Assembly (NCBI GenBank): GCA_041494245.1
Contig: JBGQAK010000020.1
Coordinates: 1 to 64,000, forward strand
Reading direction: 5' to 3'
Source: RBG-13-68-16 sp041494245
GTDB taxonomy: Bacteria; Acidobacteriota; Thermoanaerobaculia; Thermoanaerobaculales; Thermoanaerobaculaceae
DNA length: 64,000 bases
Of the stretch, positions 16,092 through 23,450 are shown in pieces; positions within the stretch are counted from its first letter, which is position 1; every line of letters begins with the position of its first letter. The notes below the pieces were generated by a model. That model was given only the letters and a program-made list of their open reading frames with translations. It was not told the DNA's origin and did no database searches. The position numbers and the translations under genes were made by a program.

Positions 16092-18437
16092 TCAGAGATG
16101 CAGCTTGCGCAGGCGGAGGGCGTTGGTGATCACCGAAACAGAAGAGAAACTCATCGCGGCGGCGGCGATCATCGGGGAGAGCAACAGGCCGAAGAACGGG
16201 TAGAGCACGCCGGCGGCGATCGGAACGCCGAGCAGGTTGTAGCCGAACGCCCATGCCAGGTTCTGCCTGATGTTCCGCATCGTGGCGCGCGAGAGCCTGC
16301 GCGCCCGCGCCAGGCCCATGAGATCGCCCTTGACCAGGGTCACCCCGGCCGACTCCATCGCGACGTCGGTACCGGTGCCCATCGCGACCCCCACGTCGGC
16401 CTGCGCAAGCGCCGGAGCGTCGTTGATCCCGTCCCCGGCCATCGCCACCTTCCGCCCCTGGGCCTGGAGTCTCTTGACCACCGCGCCCTTCTGGTCGGGG
16501 GAAACCTCGGCCTCCACCTCCTTGATGCCGAGCTGTTTCGCGACCGCGAGCGCGGCGGTGCGGTTGTCCCCAGTGAGCATCACGATCCGGATGCCCTCCG
16601 CGTTCAGCGCGCGGATCGCCGCCTTAGTGGTTGGCTTGACCTCGTCCGACACCGCCAGGAGACCGGTTACCTCGCCGCGGGTGGCCACGAACACGACGGT
16701 CCCCCCCTGAGCGCGCAGGCCCTCGGCGCGGGCCGCTAGCGAGCCCACGGGAATCTGCAGCTCCGAGAAGAGCGCTTCGTTGCCGAGCGCCGCGCTCTGG
16801 CCGGCGACCTTGCCCACAACGCCCTTGCCTGGCAACGAGCGGAACTCGGAGCTGCTCGCAAGCGTGACGCCCCTGGCCGCGGCGCCGGCCACGATCGCGG
16901 CGGCGAGCGGGTGCTCGCTGTTCTTCTCGAGGGAGGCGGCGACGCTGAGAATCTCGTCCTCCGTGGTGCCGGTCACTAAAACGACGGCGGTGAGTCGCGG
17001 CTTCCCCTCGGTGAGGGTGCCGGTCTTGTCCACCACCAGCGTATCCACCCTCTCGAACGCCTCGAGAGCCTCCGCGCTCCTGATCAACACCCCAGCGGAG
17101 GCTGCGCGACCGACCCCAACCATGATCGACATCGGGGTCGCGAGACCGAGGGCGCACGGGCAGGCGATGATCAGCACCGCCACGGCGTTGACCAGGGCAT
17201 GGGCCAGGCGTGGTTCGGGGCCAGCCAGCACCCACACGATGAAGGTGAGGGCCGCGACCGCCACGACGGCCGGCACGAACACCCCTGCGACCTTGTCCGC
17301 GATACGCTGGATCGGGGCGCGGCTGCGCTGCGCCTCCGAGACCATGCGGACGATCTGGGCGAGGAGGGTGTCGGCGCCCACCCGCTCGGCCCGCATCAGG
17401 AGCGAGCCGGTCCCGTTCACCGTGGCGCCGGTGACCCTGCTGCCGGGGGTCTTCTCGACCGGGATCGGCTCGCCGGTGAGCATGGACTCGTCAACGGAGC
17501 TCGCGCCCTCCTCGACCACGCCGTCGACCGGGACCTTCTCGCCGGGGCGCACCCGCAGCCGGTCGCCGGGCTTCACCTGCTCGAGCGGCATGTCGCGCTC
17601 TCCGCCGCCGGGCACGACGAGCCTCGCCGTCTTGGGCGCTAGGCCGAGCAGCGCCCGGATCGCGTTTCCGGTGCGTGCGCGGGCGGAGAGCTCCAGCACC
17701 TGCCCCAGCAGAACCAGGACGGTGATGACCGCAGCCGCCTCGAAGTAGACCGGCACCTCGCCGCCTATCCGCAGCGACGCGGGGAAGATCCCTGGGGCGA
17801 GGGTGGCGATGACGCTGTACATGTAGGCCGTGCCGGTGCCGATGGCGATGAGTGTGAACATGTTCAACGAGCGGTAGACGATCGAGCGCCAGCCGCGCAC
17901 CAAGAACGGGAAGCCACCCCACACCACCACCGGGGTCGCGAGGAGGAGCTGCAGTTCGGCCATCCAACGCCCCTCGAGGATGCCGTGCAGGGGAGGGATC
18001 ATGCCCCCCATCGCGATGAGGAGCAGCGGCACGGTGAACGCGGCGCTCACCCAGAAACGCCGGGTCATGTCCACGAGCTCCGGGTTGGGCCCCTCCTCCG
18101 CCATTGGCTCCATCGGTTCGAGCGCCATGCCGCAGATCGGGCAGGCGCCAGGGCCCTTCTGGCGCACCTGGGGGTCCATCGGGCAGGTGTACCAGGCGTC
18201 CTTGCCTTGCGGCGTGGGAGCGGGTGCGGGCGTGTGCATCGGCTCGCCGCCGGGGGCCTCGATGAAGCGCTTGGGGTCGGCCTCGAACTTCGCTGCGCAG
18301 GAGGGGTTACAGAAATAGTAGGTGGTCCTCTTGTGCTCCCTGTGGATTGCGTCAAGCCTCTCGAACACCTTCATCCCGCACACCGGGTCGATGCCGAGAA
18401 ACCTTCCGGCTGGCACCTGGTGCTGCGTCACGGACAT
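16092..18437 (-). CDS. copA: copper-translocating P1B-type ATPase with N-terminal YHS domain
   Basis: A 781-residue inner-membrane metal pump, probably exporting Cu(I). Residues about 14-60 form a YHS domain (GIDPVCGMKVF, YYFCNPSCAAKF), followed by a heavy-metal-binding motif TCPMDP...CPICGMALEP near 85-110; there is no HMA domain. Eight membrane helices carry ACPCALGLATP (ion site), FGYN and the late MSFSSVSV helix. Catalytic parts: TGEP, DKTGTLTEG (phosphorylated Asp), SEHPLAAA and GDGINDAPALA. The ATG at 18437 overlaps the TGA of the upstream YHS gene (TGATG), so translation is probably coupled. Both its ends exist as separate partial copies on either side, a sign of past tandem duplication. 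Confidence 0.93.
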   Translation of the reverse strand: MSVTQHQVPAGRFLGIDPVCGMKVFERLDAIHREHKRTTYYFCNPSCAAKFEADPKRFIEAPGGEPMHTPAPAPTPQGKDAWYTCPMDPQVRQKGPGACPICGMALEPMEPMAEEGPNPELVDMTRRFWVSAAFTVPLLLIAMGGMIPPLHGILEGRWMAELQLLLATPVVVWGGFPFLVRGWRSIVYRSLNMFTLIAIGTGTAYMYSVIATLAPGIFPASLRIGGEVPVYFEAAAVITVLVLLGQVLELSARARTGNAIRALLGLAPKTARLVVPGGGERDMPLEQVKPGDRLRVRPGEKVPVDGVVEEGASSVDESMLTGEPIPVEKTPGSRVTGATVNGTGSLLMRAERVGADTLLAQIVRMVSEAQRSRAPIQRIADKVAGVFVPAVVAVAALTFIVWVLAGPEPRLAHALVNAVAVLIIACPCALGLATPMSIMVGVGRAASAGVLIRSAEALEAFERVDTLVVDKTGTLTEGKPRLTAVVLVTGTTEDEILSVAASLEKNSEHPLAAAIVAGAAARGVTLASSSEFRSLPGKGVVGKVAGQSAALGNEALFSELQIPVGSLAARAEGLRAQGGTVVFVATRGEVTGLLAVSDEVKPTTKAAIRALNAEGIRIVMLTGDNRTAALAVAKQLGIKEVEAEVSPDQKGAVVKRLQAQGRKVAMAGDGINDAPALAQADVGVAMGTGTDVAMESAGVTLVKGDLMGLARARRLSRATMRNIRQNLAWAFGYNLLGVPIAAGVLYPFFGLLLSPMIAAAAMSFSSVSVITNALRLRKLHL

Positions 18438-18640
18438 CACCGCGGTCGCGGAGGGGCTGAAGTGAACCGCTCCGGGTCCACGTCAAACTTCGTCGCACAG
18501 GAAGGGTTGCAGAAGTAGTAGGTGGTCCCCATGTGCTCCCTGCGGATGGCGTCAGGCTTCTCGAAGACGTCCATCCCGCACACGGGGTCGATGCCGAGAA
18601 CGCGGCGCTCCCCCGCCTGCCCATCAGATCGCTGACCCAT
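18437..18640 (-). CDS. small YHS-domain protein
   Basis: A 67-residue protein made almost wholly of a YHS domain (GIDPVCGMDVF, TYYFCNPSCATKF), very close to the N-terminus of the copper ATPase that starts at its stop codon. YHS domains in this setting bind or deliver copper. It could be a chaperone co-translated with the pump, or the surviving 5' end of a deleted ATPase copy; the intact frame and stop/start overlap favour a retained role. ATG at 18640. Upstream, the TAATAT hexamer (minus strand, 18678-18683) inside a near-palindrome could be the -10/operator region of the pair. Confidence 0.65.
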   Translation of the reverse strand: MGQRSDGQAGERRVLGIDPVCGMDVFEKPDAIRREHMGTTYYFCNPSCATKFDVDPERFTSAPPRPR

Positions 18641-18754
18641 TCGATGCCCCTGTTTCACTCCAGACCCCACTGGGCGGATATTACCGCATAACCAGGCCGG
18701 GATGAGAGGCCCGCGAGGCGGCGAACCGCCCCGGCGTGGTATCGTTTGCGGCCG

Positions 18755-19375
18755 ATGGCCCTTCACATCGTGGAGCACCCGTTGCTGGCCGAGACGATGG
18801 CACGGCTGCGCGACCGAACGACGCCCTGTGACGACTTTCGCACCCTGGCGCACCGCGTGAGCCTGGTTCTCGTGGCCGAGGCGACCCGCGACCTCCCGAC
18901 GGCCGACAGCGCCGTCGAGACGCCGCTGGAGACCACCTCCGTGCGAAGGCTCTCCGCCCGTGTGGTGGCGGTACCAGTGCTGAGGGCCGGGCTCGGCATG
19001 CTGGGGGCGTTCCTCGACCTCGTGCCCTCTGCCCAGGTCGGCTATTTCGGCCTCGAGCGCGACGAGACCACAGCGGTCGCCCGCCGGTACTACGAGAAGG
19101 TGCCGCCCGACCTCGGTGACGCGGTGGTGTTCCTGCTCGACCCGATGCTCGCGACCGGCGGTTCGGCTGCGATGGCGGTCGACGGGCTCGCCGGGATGGG
19201 CGCCAGGCGCGTGCGACTGGTCTCGATCGTCGCGGCTCCCGAGGGCGTCGCCCGCCTCCTGGCCTCGGCGCCCGACGCCGAGATCTACACGGCGGCCCTC
19301 GACCGCGGCCTCAACGATCGTAAGTACATCGTCCCCGGCCTTGGCGACTTCGGCGACCGCCTCTACGGCACCTGA
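18755..19375 (+). CDS. upp: uracil phosphoribosyltransferase
   Basis: A 206-residue enzyme making UMP from uracil and PRPP (pyrimidine salvage, cytosol). The PRPP loop is DPMLATGGSA; the uracil-binding C-terminus reads DRGLNDRKYIVPGLGDFGD with the conserved terminal tail. The N-terminal region has VLRAGLGM for the diphosphate site. ATG 18755 is chosen over TTG 18746. TATCGT at 18740-18745 lies 9 bases before the ATG with no Shine-Dalgarno, so the message may be leaderless. Divergent from the YHS-copA operon. Confidence 0.93.
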   Translation: MALHIVEHPLLAETMARLRDRTTPCDDFRTLAHRVSLVLVAEATRDLPTADSAVETPLETTSVRRLSARVVAVPVLRAGLGMLGAFLDLVPSAQVGYFGLERDETTAVARRYYEKVPPDLGDAVVFLLDPMLATGGSAAMAVDGLAGMGARRVRLVSIVAAPEGVARLLASAPDAEIYTAALDRGLNDRKYIVPGLGDFGDRLYGT

Positions 19376-19378
19376 GAG

Positions 19379-19502
19379 GCGCCGACGATAGCGGACCATC
19401 TGCGGCGTCGGGCTGCGGCGCCTCGCATGCTCATGTAGCCTCCGGCTACACTGCGCTGCGGGCGCCTCGCCCTCCTTGCATCTGGCCCACTCTCGTCGGC
19501 GC
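19379..19502. repeat. MITE/REP-like element with 25-base inverted ends
   Basis: The 25 bases at 19379-19403 (starting GCGCCGACGATAGCGG) are matched by the reverse complement of 19478-19502 in 20 positions. The centre has a perfect hairpin, TGTAGCC-TCC-GGCTACA (19434-19450). Direct GCGCCTCGC repeats lie between. No coding potential is seen. It occupies the upp-pfk gap (19376-19593) directly after the upp stop and could also end transcription from both sides. Confidence 0.65.
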
Positions 19503-19593
19503 GCCTACCCGGCCTTCACCACGGCCCTGCCTTAAGGAATGTGATTGAGCAGAGTTGACTCGTTACTTGCAGACCCCGGACCCCGTGCCTGCT

Positions 19594-20802
19594 TCAGTAG
19601 TCGCTGGTCATGATGAAGAGCGGCTTGGTCTCGAAACGCTCGTAAATCGGGCGCAGGCGTTCGGTGTTGTAGAACTTGCGCACGTCCACGACCTTCTTGC
19701 CACTGCTCACCACCTCGATAGGCACGTTGTCGTAGCGGCCGTTGCGCACGTTGACCAGGCGCCCGGAGACCCCGTCGAGCACCAGGTCCATCGCCAGGTT
19801 CCCGAACGCCATCGGCACGATGGAGTCCAGGGCATCGGGGTCGCCGCAACGCACGAGGTAGCCGAGGCGCTGGTTGATGACGTTGATGCGCTGTCCGTTG
19901 TTGAACTTGGCGGACGTCTCCTTGAGCGCCTTGGAGACGATGTCGCCGATGCCGCCCAGCTTCTTGTGGCCGAAGGCGTCCGCCTCCTGGCCCTCGTAGA
20001 CCATCTCGTCCATGCCCTTGAAGGTGGCGCCCTCGGAGACCAGCACCACGCTGTACTTGCTGGGGTTGGAGAAGCGGTCTGCGTTGAGCAGCTCGCACAG
20101 CTGCTCGACCTCGAAGACGTGCTCGGGGATGACGCAGCGGTTGGCCGCTCCGGCCATGGTGGGCAGCAGCGCGGTGAACCCGGCGTAGCGACCGAACACC
20201 TCGATGACGAGGAAACGCTCGTGGCTGCCGGCCGAGGTGCGCAGGGCGTGGGTCATCTCGATGGTGCGGGTGACGCAGGTGGAGAAGCCGATGCAGTAGT
20301 CGGTCCCCGGCACGTCGTTGTCCATCGTTTTCGGGATGGCGATGACCTTCACCCCCTCTTTGTGCAGCCGCACGCCGTAGGAGAGCGTGTCGTCGCCCCC
20401 GATCGGGATCAGGGTGTCGATGCCCAGCCAGCCGATGTTGGCGAGCACCTCTGGCGTGAGGTCGTTCATCTCGGCCCCGTACTTCTCGCGCAGGTGCAGC
20501 GGCACGACGCTCTTCGGCACGTGCGAAGGCCGCGTGCGCGAGGTGTGCAGGAACGTTCCGCCGGTGCGGCCGACCTTGTTGACGATCTCCTCGCTGAGCT
20601 CAATCACCTGCTCGCTCATTGGTCGAGTCCGGTCGCGCTCGAGCTCGATGAGCCCCGCCCACCCGCGCCGGATGCCCAGCACCCGGTAGCCATCCCGAAG
20701 GGCGCGGACGGTGAGGGCGCGGATTGCAGGGTTCAGCCCCGGGACGTCGCCGCCGCCGGTGAGGATCGCGATGGTGCCCTTCTTGACGTTCACGTTGCTC
20801 AT
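19594..20802 (-). CDS. pfp: 6-phosphofructokinase, PPi-dependent type by motif
   Basis: A 402-residue PfkA-family enzyme phosphorylating fructose 6-phosphate. The N-terminal phosphate loop is LTGGGDVPGLNP. Two positions define phosphoryl-donor use in this family: here GGDD (D138, Gly in ATP enzymes) and PKTMDND (K158, Gly in ATP enzymes), the pyrophosphate-type pair. Other motifs: EVFGRYAGFTAL and LGYLVRCGDPDALD. ATG at 20802 with AGGAG 6 bases upstream and a TAGAAT box on the minus strand at 20827-20832, giving a short leader. A reversible PPi enzyme would serve both glycolysis and gluconeogenesis. The symbol is inferred from the motifs; PPi use needs assay. Confidence 0.88.
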   Translation of the reverse strand: MSNVNVKKGTIAILTGGGDVPGLNPAIRALTVRALRDGYRVLGIRRGWAGLIELERDRTRPMSEQVIELSEEIVNKVGRTGGTFLHTSRTRPSHVPKSVVPLHLREKYGAEMNDLTPEVLANIGWLGIDTLIPIGGDDTLSYGVRLHKEGVKVIAIPKTMDNDVPGTDYCIGFSTCVTRTIEMTHALRTSAGSHERFLVIEVFGRYAGFTALLPTMAGAANRCVIPEHVFEVEQLCELLNADRFSNPSKYSVVLVSEGATFKGMDEMVYEGQEADAFGHKKLGGIGDIVSKALKETSAKFNNGQRINVINQRLGYLVRCGDPDALDSIVPMAFGNLAMDLVLDGVSGRLVNVRNGRYDNVPIEVVSSGKKVVDVRKFYNTERLRPIYERFETKPLFIMTSDY

Positions 20803-20902
20803 GCGTCACTCCTGTCCAAACATAGAATTCTAGCGCACGAGGGCACCCCCGTCGCGACGGGGCACGGCGGCAGCGGCGCCTCGAGCGGCTCAGGGTCGGA
20901 CC

Positions 20903-20930
20903 TTGACTCACCCGCCGCGACCTGCATACC
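20903..20930 (+). promoter_or_regulatory. putative promoter of cydAB
   Basis: TTGACT (20903-20908, five of six consensus bases) is followed after 16-17 bases by TGCATACC (20923-20930), a weak extended -10. The GGAGGAGGGA Shine-Dalgarno and ATG 20951 follow. Confidence 0.4.
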
Positions 20931-20950
20931 CTCGGTGGCCGGAGGAGGGA

Positions 20951-22402
20951 ATGGGTATCTCTGTCGTCATCCTGTCGCGCCTGCAGTTCGCCCTCACCAT
21001 CATGTTTCACTACCTTTTCCCGCCGCTCACCATCGGGCTCGGTGTGTTGATGGTGTTCATGGAGGGGATGTACCTCAAGAGCCGCAACCCACTCTACGGG
21101 GCGATGGCACGTTTCTGGACGCGGATCTTCGCGGTCAACTTTGCGATGGGTGTCGCGACCGGGATCGTGATGGAGTTCGAGTTCGGCACCAACTGGGCGA
21201 CCTACTCGCGCTTCGTGGGCGACGTGTTCGGTTCCGCCCTTGCGGCCGAGGGGATCTTCGCCTTCTTCCTCGAGTCCGGCTTCCTGGCGGTGCTCGTGTT
21301 CGGCTGGGACAAGGTGTCACCACGGACGCACTTCCTTGCCACCGTCATGGTCTCCCTGGGCTCCATGTTCTCCGCGATCTGGATCGTGGTGGCCAACTCG
21401 TGGCAGCAGACCCCGGCCGGTTTCCACATCGTCGGCGAGGGGACGAGCGCCCGGGCCGAGGTCACGGACTTTTGGGCCATGGTCTTCAACCCCTCGAGCG
21501 TGGACAGGCTCGTTCACGTCCTCCTCGGTGCGTTCATCCTGGGTGCGTTTTTCGTGATGAGCGTGTCGGCGTTCTACCTCCTCAAGGGGAGGCACATCGA
21601 GTTCGCCCGGCGCAGTTTCACGATTGCCCTGCTCTTCGGAGTGGTGGTATCGCTTGCCGAGATCGTCTCCGGAGACTCGCAGGCTCGCACGCTCGCCACG
21701 ACGCAGCCGGCCAAGCTCGCCGCCTTCGAAGGGCTGTACAAGACCGAGCCCGGCGGCACGCGCCTGAGCCTCGTCGGTTTTCCCGACAACTTGCAGCAGC
21801 GTGTGAGAGGGGAAGTTGCCATCCCGCGGCTTCTCTCGCTCTTCGTGTACGGTGATCTCAACAAACCAGTTCGAGGCCTCGACCAGTTCCCGCGCCAGGA
21901 CTGGCCACCGGTGGCGATCCCGTTCTACGCGTACCACGCCATGGTTGGGTTGGGTTTTGCCTTGGGCACGCTGGCGTTGGTCGCCCTCTACCTGCGCTGG
22001 CGCGGCAGCCTCTTCGAAAAGCGCTGGCTGCTTTGGGTGTTCGTCTTCGCGGTGGCGGGGCCGGTCGCCGCCAACCAGCTCGGGTGGGTCGGGGCCGAGG
22101 TCGGGCGCCAACCGTGGGTGGTGTACGGCCTCTTGCGCACGACCGACGCGCTGTCCAAGGCGGTCAGCGCCGGCGCCGTGCTCGGCTCCATCGTCATGTT
22201 TGCCCTCATCTACACGCTCCTGTTTGCGGTCTGGGTATACGTGCTGGACGACAAGATCAAGCACGGCCCGGATGAGGCGGCTGCGATCCCCGGCGCGACC
22301 ACCGTTGAGGGGCTGGTCGAGGCGGCGGGACGCCTCGCGGCCCACCGCGGGTTCTCGATGACCGGGGTAGATTCCTCCGAACCCGACCGGAAGGAGGTGT
22401 AA
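20951..22402 (+). CDS. cydA: cytochrome bd oxidase subunit I
   Basis: A 483-residue inner-membrane subunit of the quinol-oxidising bd oxidase, carrying the haems and reducing O2 with high affinity. Helix 1 has the haem-ligand His in IMFHYLFPPL; the quinol loop region and GRQPWVVYGLLRT are typical of short-Q-loop enzymes. The haem-Met segment reads PFYAYHAMVGLG; E. coli has Arg where His stands two residues before the Met. ATG 20951 follows GGAGGAGGG. It is followed by cydB after 4 bases. Such an oxidase suits a microaerobic or O2-tolerant anaerobic life, consistent with the fermentative look of the ureide island. Confidence 0.93.
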   Translation: MGISVVILSRLQFALTIMFHYLFPPLTIGLGVLMVFMEGMYLKSRNPLYGAMARFWTRIFAVNFAMGVATGIVMEFEFGTNWATYSRFVGDVFGSALAAEGIFAFFLESGFLAVLVFGWDKVSPRTHFLATVMVSLGSMFSAIWIVVANSWQQTPAGFHIVGEGTSARAEVTDFWAMVFNPSSVDRLVHVLLGAFILGAFFVMSVSAFYLLKGRHIEFARRSFTIALLFGVVVSLAEIVSGDSQARTLATTQPAKLAAFEGLYKTEPGGTRLSLVGFPDNLQQRVRGEVAIPRLLSLFVYGDLNKPVRGLDQFPRQDWPPVAIPFYAYHAMVGLGFALGTLALVALYLRWRGSLFEKRWLLWVFVFAVAGPVAANQLGWVGAEVGRQPWVVYGLLRTTDALSKAVSAGAVLGSIVMFALIYTLLFAVWVYVLDDKIKHGPDEAAAIPGATTVEGLVEAAGRLAAHRGFSMTGVDSSEPDRKEV

Positions 22403-22406
22403 GGCC

Positions 22407-23423
22407 GTGGACCTGCACGTGCTCTGGTTCGTGCTGCTCGGGGTGCTGCTCACCGGCTACGCGATCCTTGACGGCTTCGACCTCGGCGTCGGAATCTTGC
22501 ACTTGGCCGCGAAGCGGGACGAGGAGCGGCGCATCCTGCTCAATTCCATCGGCCCGCTGTGGGACGGCAACGAGGTGTGGCTGGTGACCTTCGGCGGCGC
22601 CCTCTTCGCCGCCTTCCCGCATGCTTATGCAACGGCGTTCTCCACCTTTTACGTTCCTTTCATGATGCTCCTCTTCTGCCTCATCTTCCGCGCCGTCTCG
22701 ATCGAGTTTCGGAGCAAGCAGGAACACCCGGCCTGGCGGCAGGCTTGGGACGTTTCCTTCAGCGCCGCGAGCGCCCTCGCCACCTTCCTGTTCGGCGCCG
22801 CGGTCGGCAGCTCCATGCGCGGCATTCCGATCGGACCGGACAGGGAGTTCGCCGGAACGTTCGCGAGCCTGCTCGCCCCCTACCCGGCGTTGGTCGGTCT
22901 CCTTGCGGTCGCCTTGTTTGCCATGCACGGGTCGATCTACCTCTTCCTTAAGTGCGAAGGGGAGCTGCAGCAGCGGGTGCACGGCTGGATGTGGCGCACC
23001 TTCGGGTTCTTCCTGGTCATGTACATGCTCACGACGATCTATACCCTGGCGACCATGCCGCGTGCGGTCCAGAACTTCGAGGCGATGCCATGGGCGTGGG
23101 TCGTGGTCGTGCTCAACGTGCTGGCGGTGGCCAACATCCCGCGCGCGATCTTCCGGCGCAAGCCGCTATACGCGTTCGTTTCCTCATCCTGCACCATCGC
23201 GGCACTCACGTCTCTCTTCGGCGTGGCGCTATTCCCCGACCTGATCGTCTCCACCCTCGACCCGAACTGGAGCCTGACGATTTACACCGCCGCCTCCTCG
23301 GAGAAGACGCTGCGCATCATGCGGAACATCGCGTTCCTCGGCATGCCTTTCGTTGCCGGCTACACGGTCGTCGTCTACTGGGTGTTCAGGGGCAAGGTGA
23401 AGCTCGGGAGGTTCAGCTACTGA
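22407..23423 (+). CDS. cydB: cytochrome bd oxidase subunit II
   Basis: A 338-residue membrane subunit pairing with CydA. It opens with helix LLGVLLTGYAILDGFDLG and then GPLWDGNEVWLV, the standard CydB start. Nine hydrophobic helices follow, including AFSTFYVPFMMLLF and FRAVSIEFRSK. GTG at 22407 with AAGGAGG 6-10 bases before it, overlapping the end of cydA. No small CydX-like frame is obvious after it, and no cydDC assembly genes are in the window. Confidence 0.93.
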   Translation: MDLHVLWFVLLGVLLTGYAILDGFDLGVGILHLAAKRDEERRILLNSIGPLWDGNEVWLVTFGGALFAAFPHAYATAFSTFYVPFMMLLFCLIFRAVSIEFRSKQEHPAWRQAWDVSFSAASALATFLFGAAVGSSMRGIPIGPDREFAGTFASLLAPYPALVGLLAVALFAMHGSIYLFLKCEGELQQRVHGWMWRTFGFFLVMYMLTTIYTLATMPRAVQNFEAMPWAWVVVVLNVLAVANIPRAIFRRKPLYAFVSSSCTIAALTSLFGVALFPDLIVSTLDPNWSLTIYTAASSEKTLRIMRNIAFLGMPFVAGYTVVVYWVFRGKVKLGRFSY

Positions 23424-23450
23424 TCGTTGCGACGATGGCGAAGGCGACGC

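Noticed and set aside
18437..19399. 320-codon minus-strand frame opposite upp
   Set aside because: Only its last 67 codons form a recognisable YHS protein; the rest is antisense to the clear upp gene.
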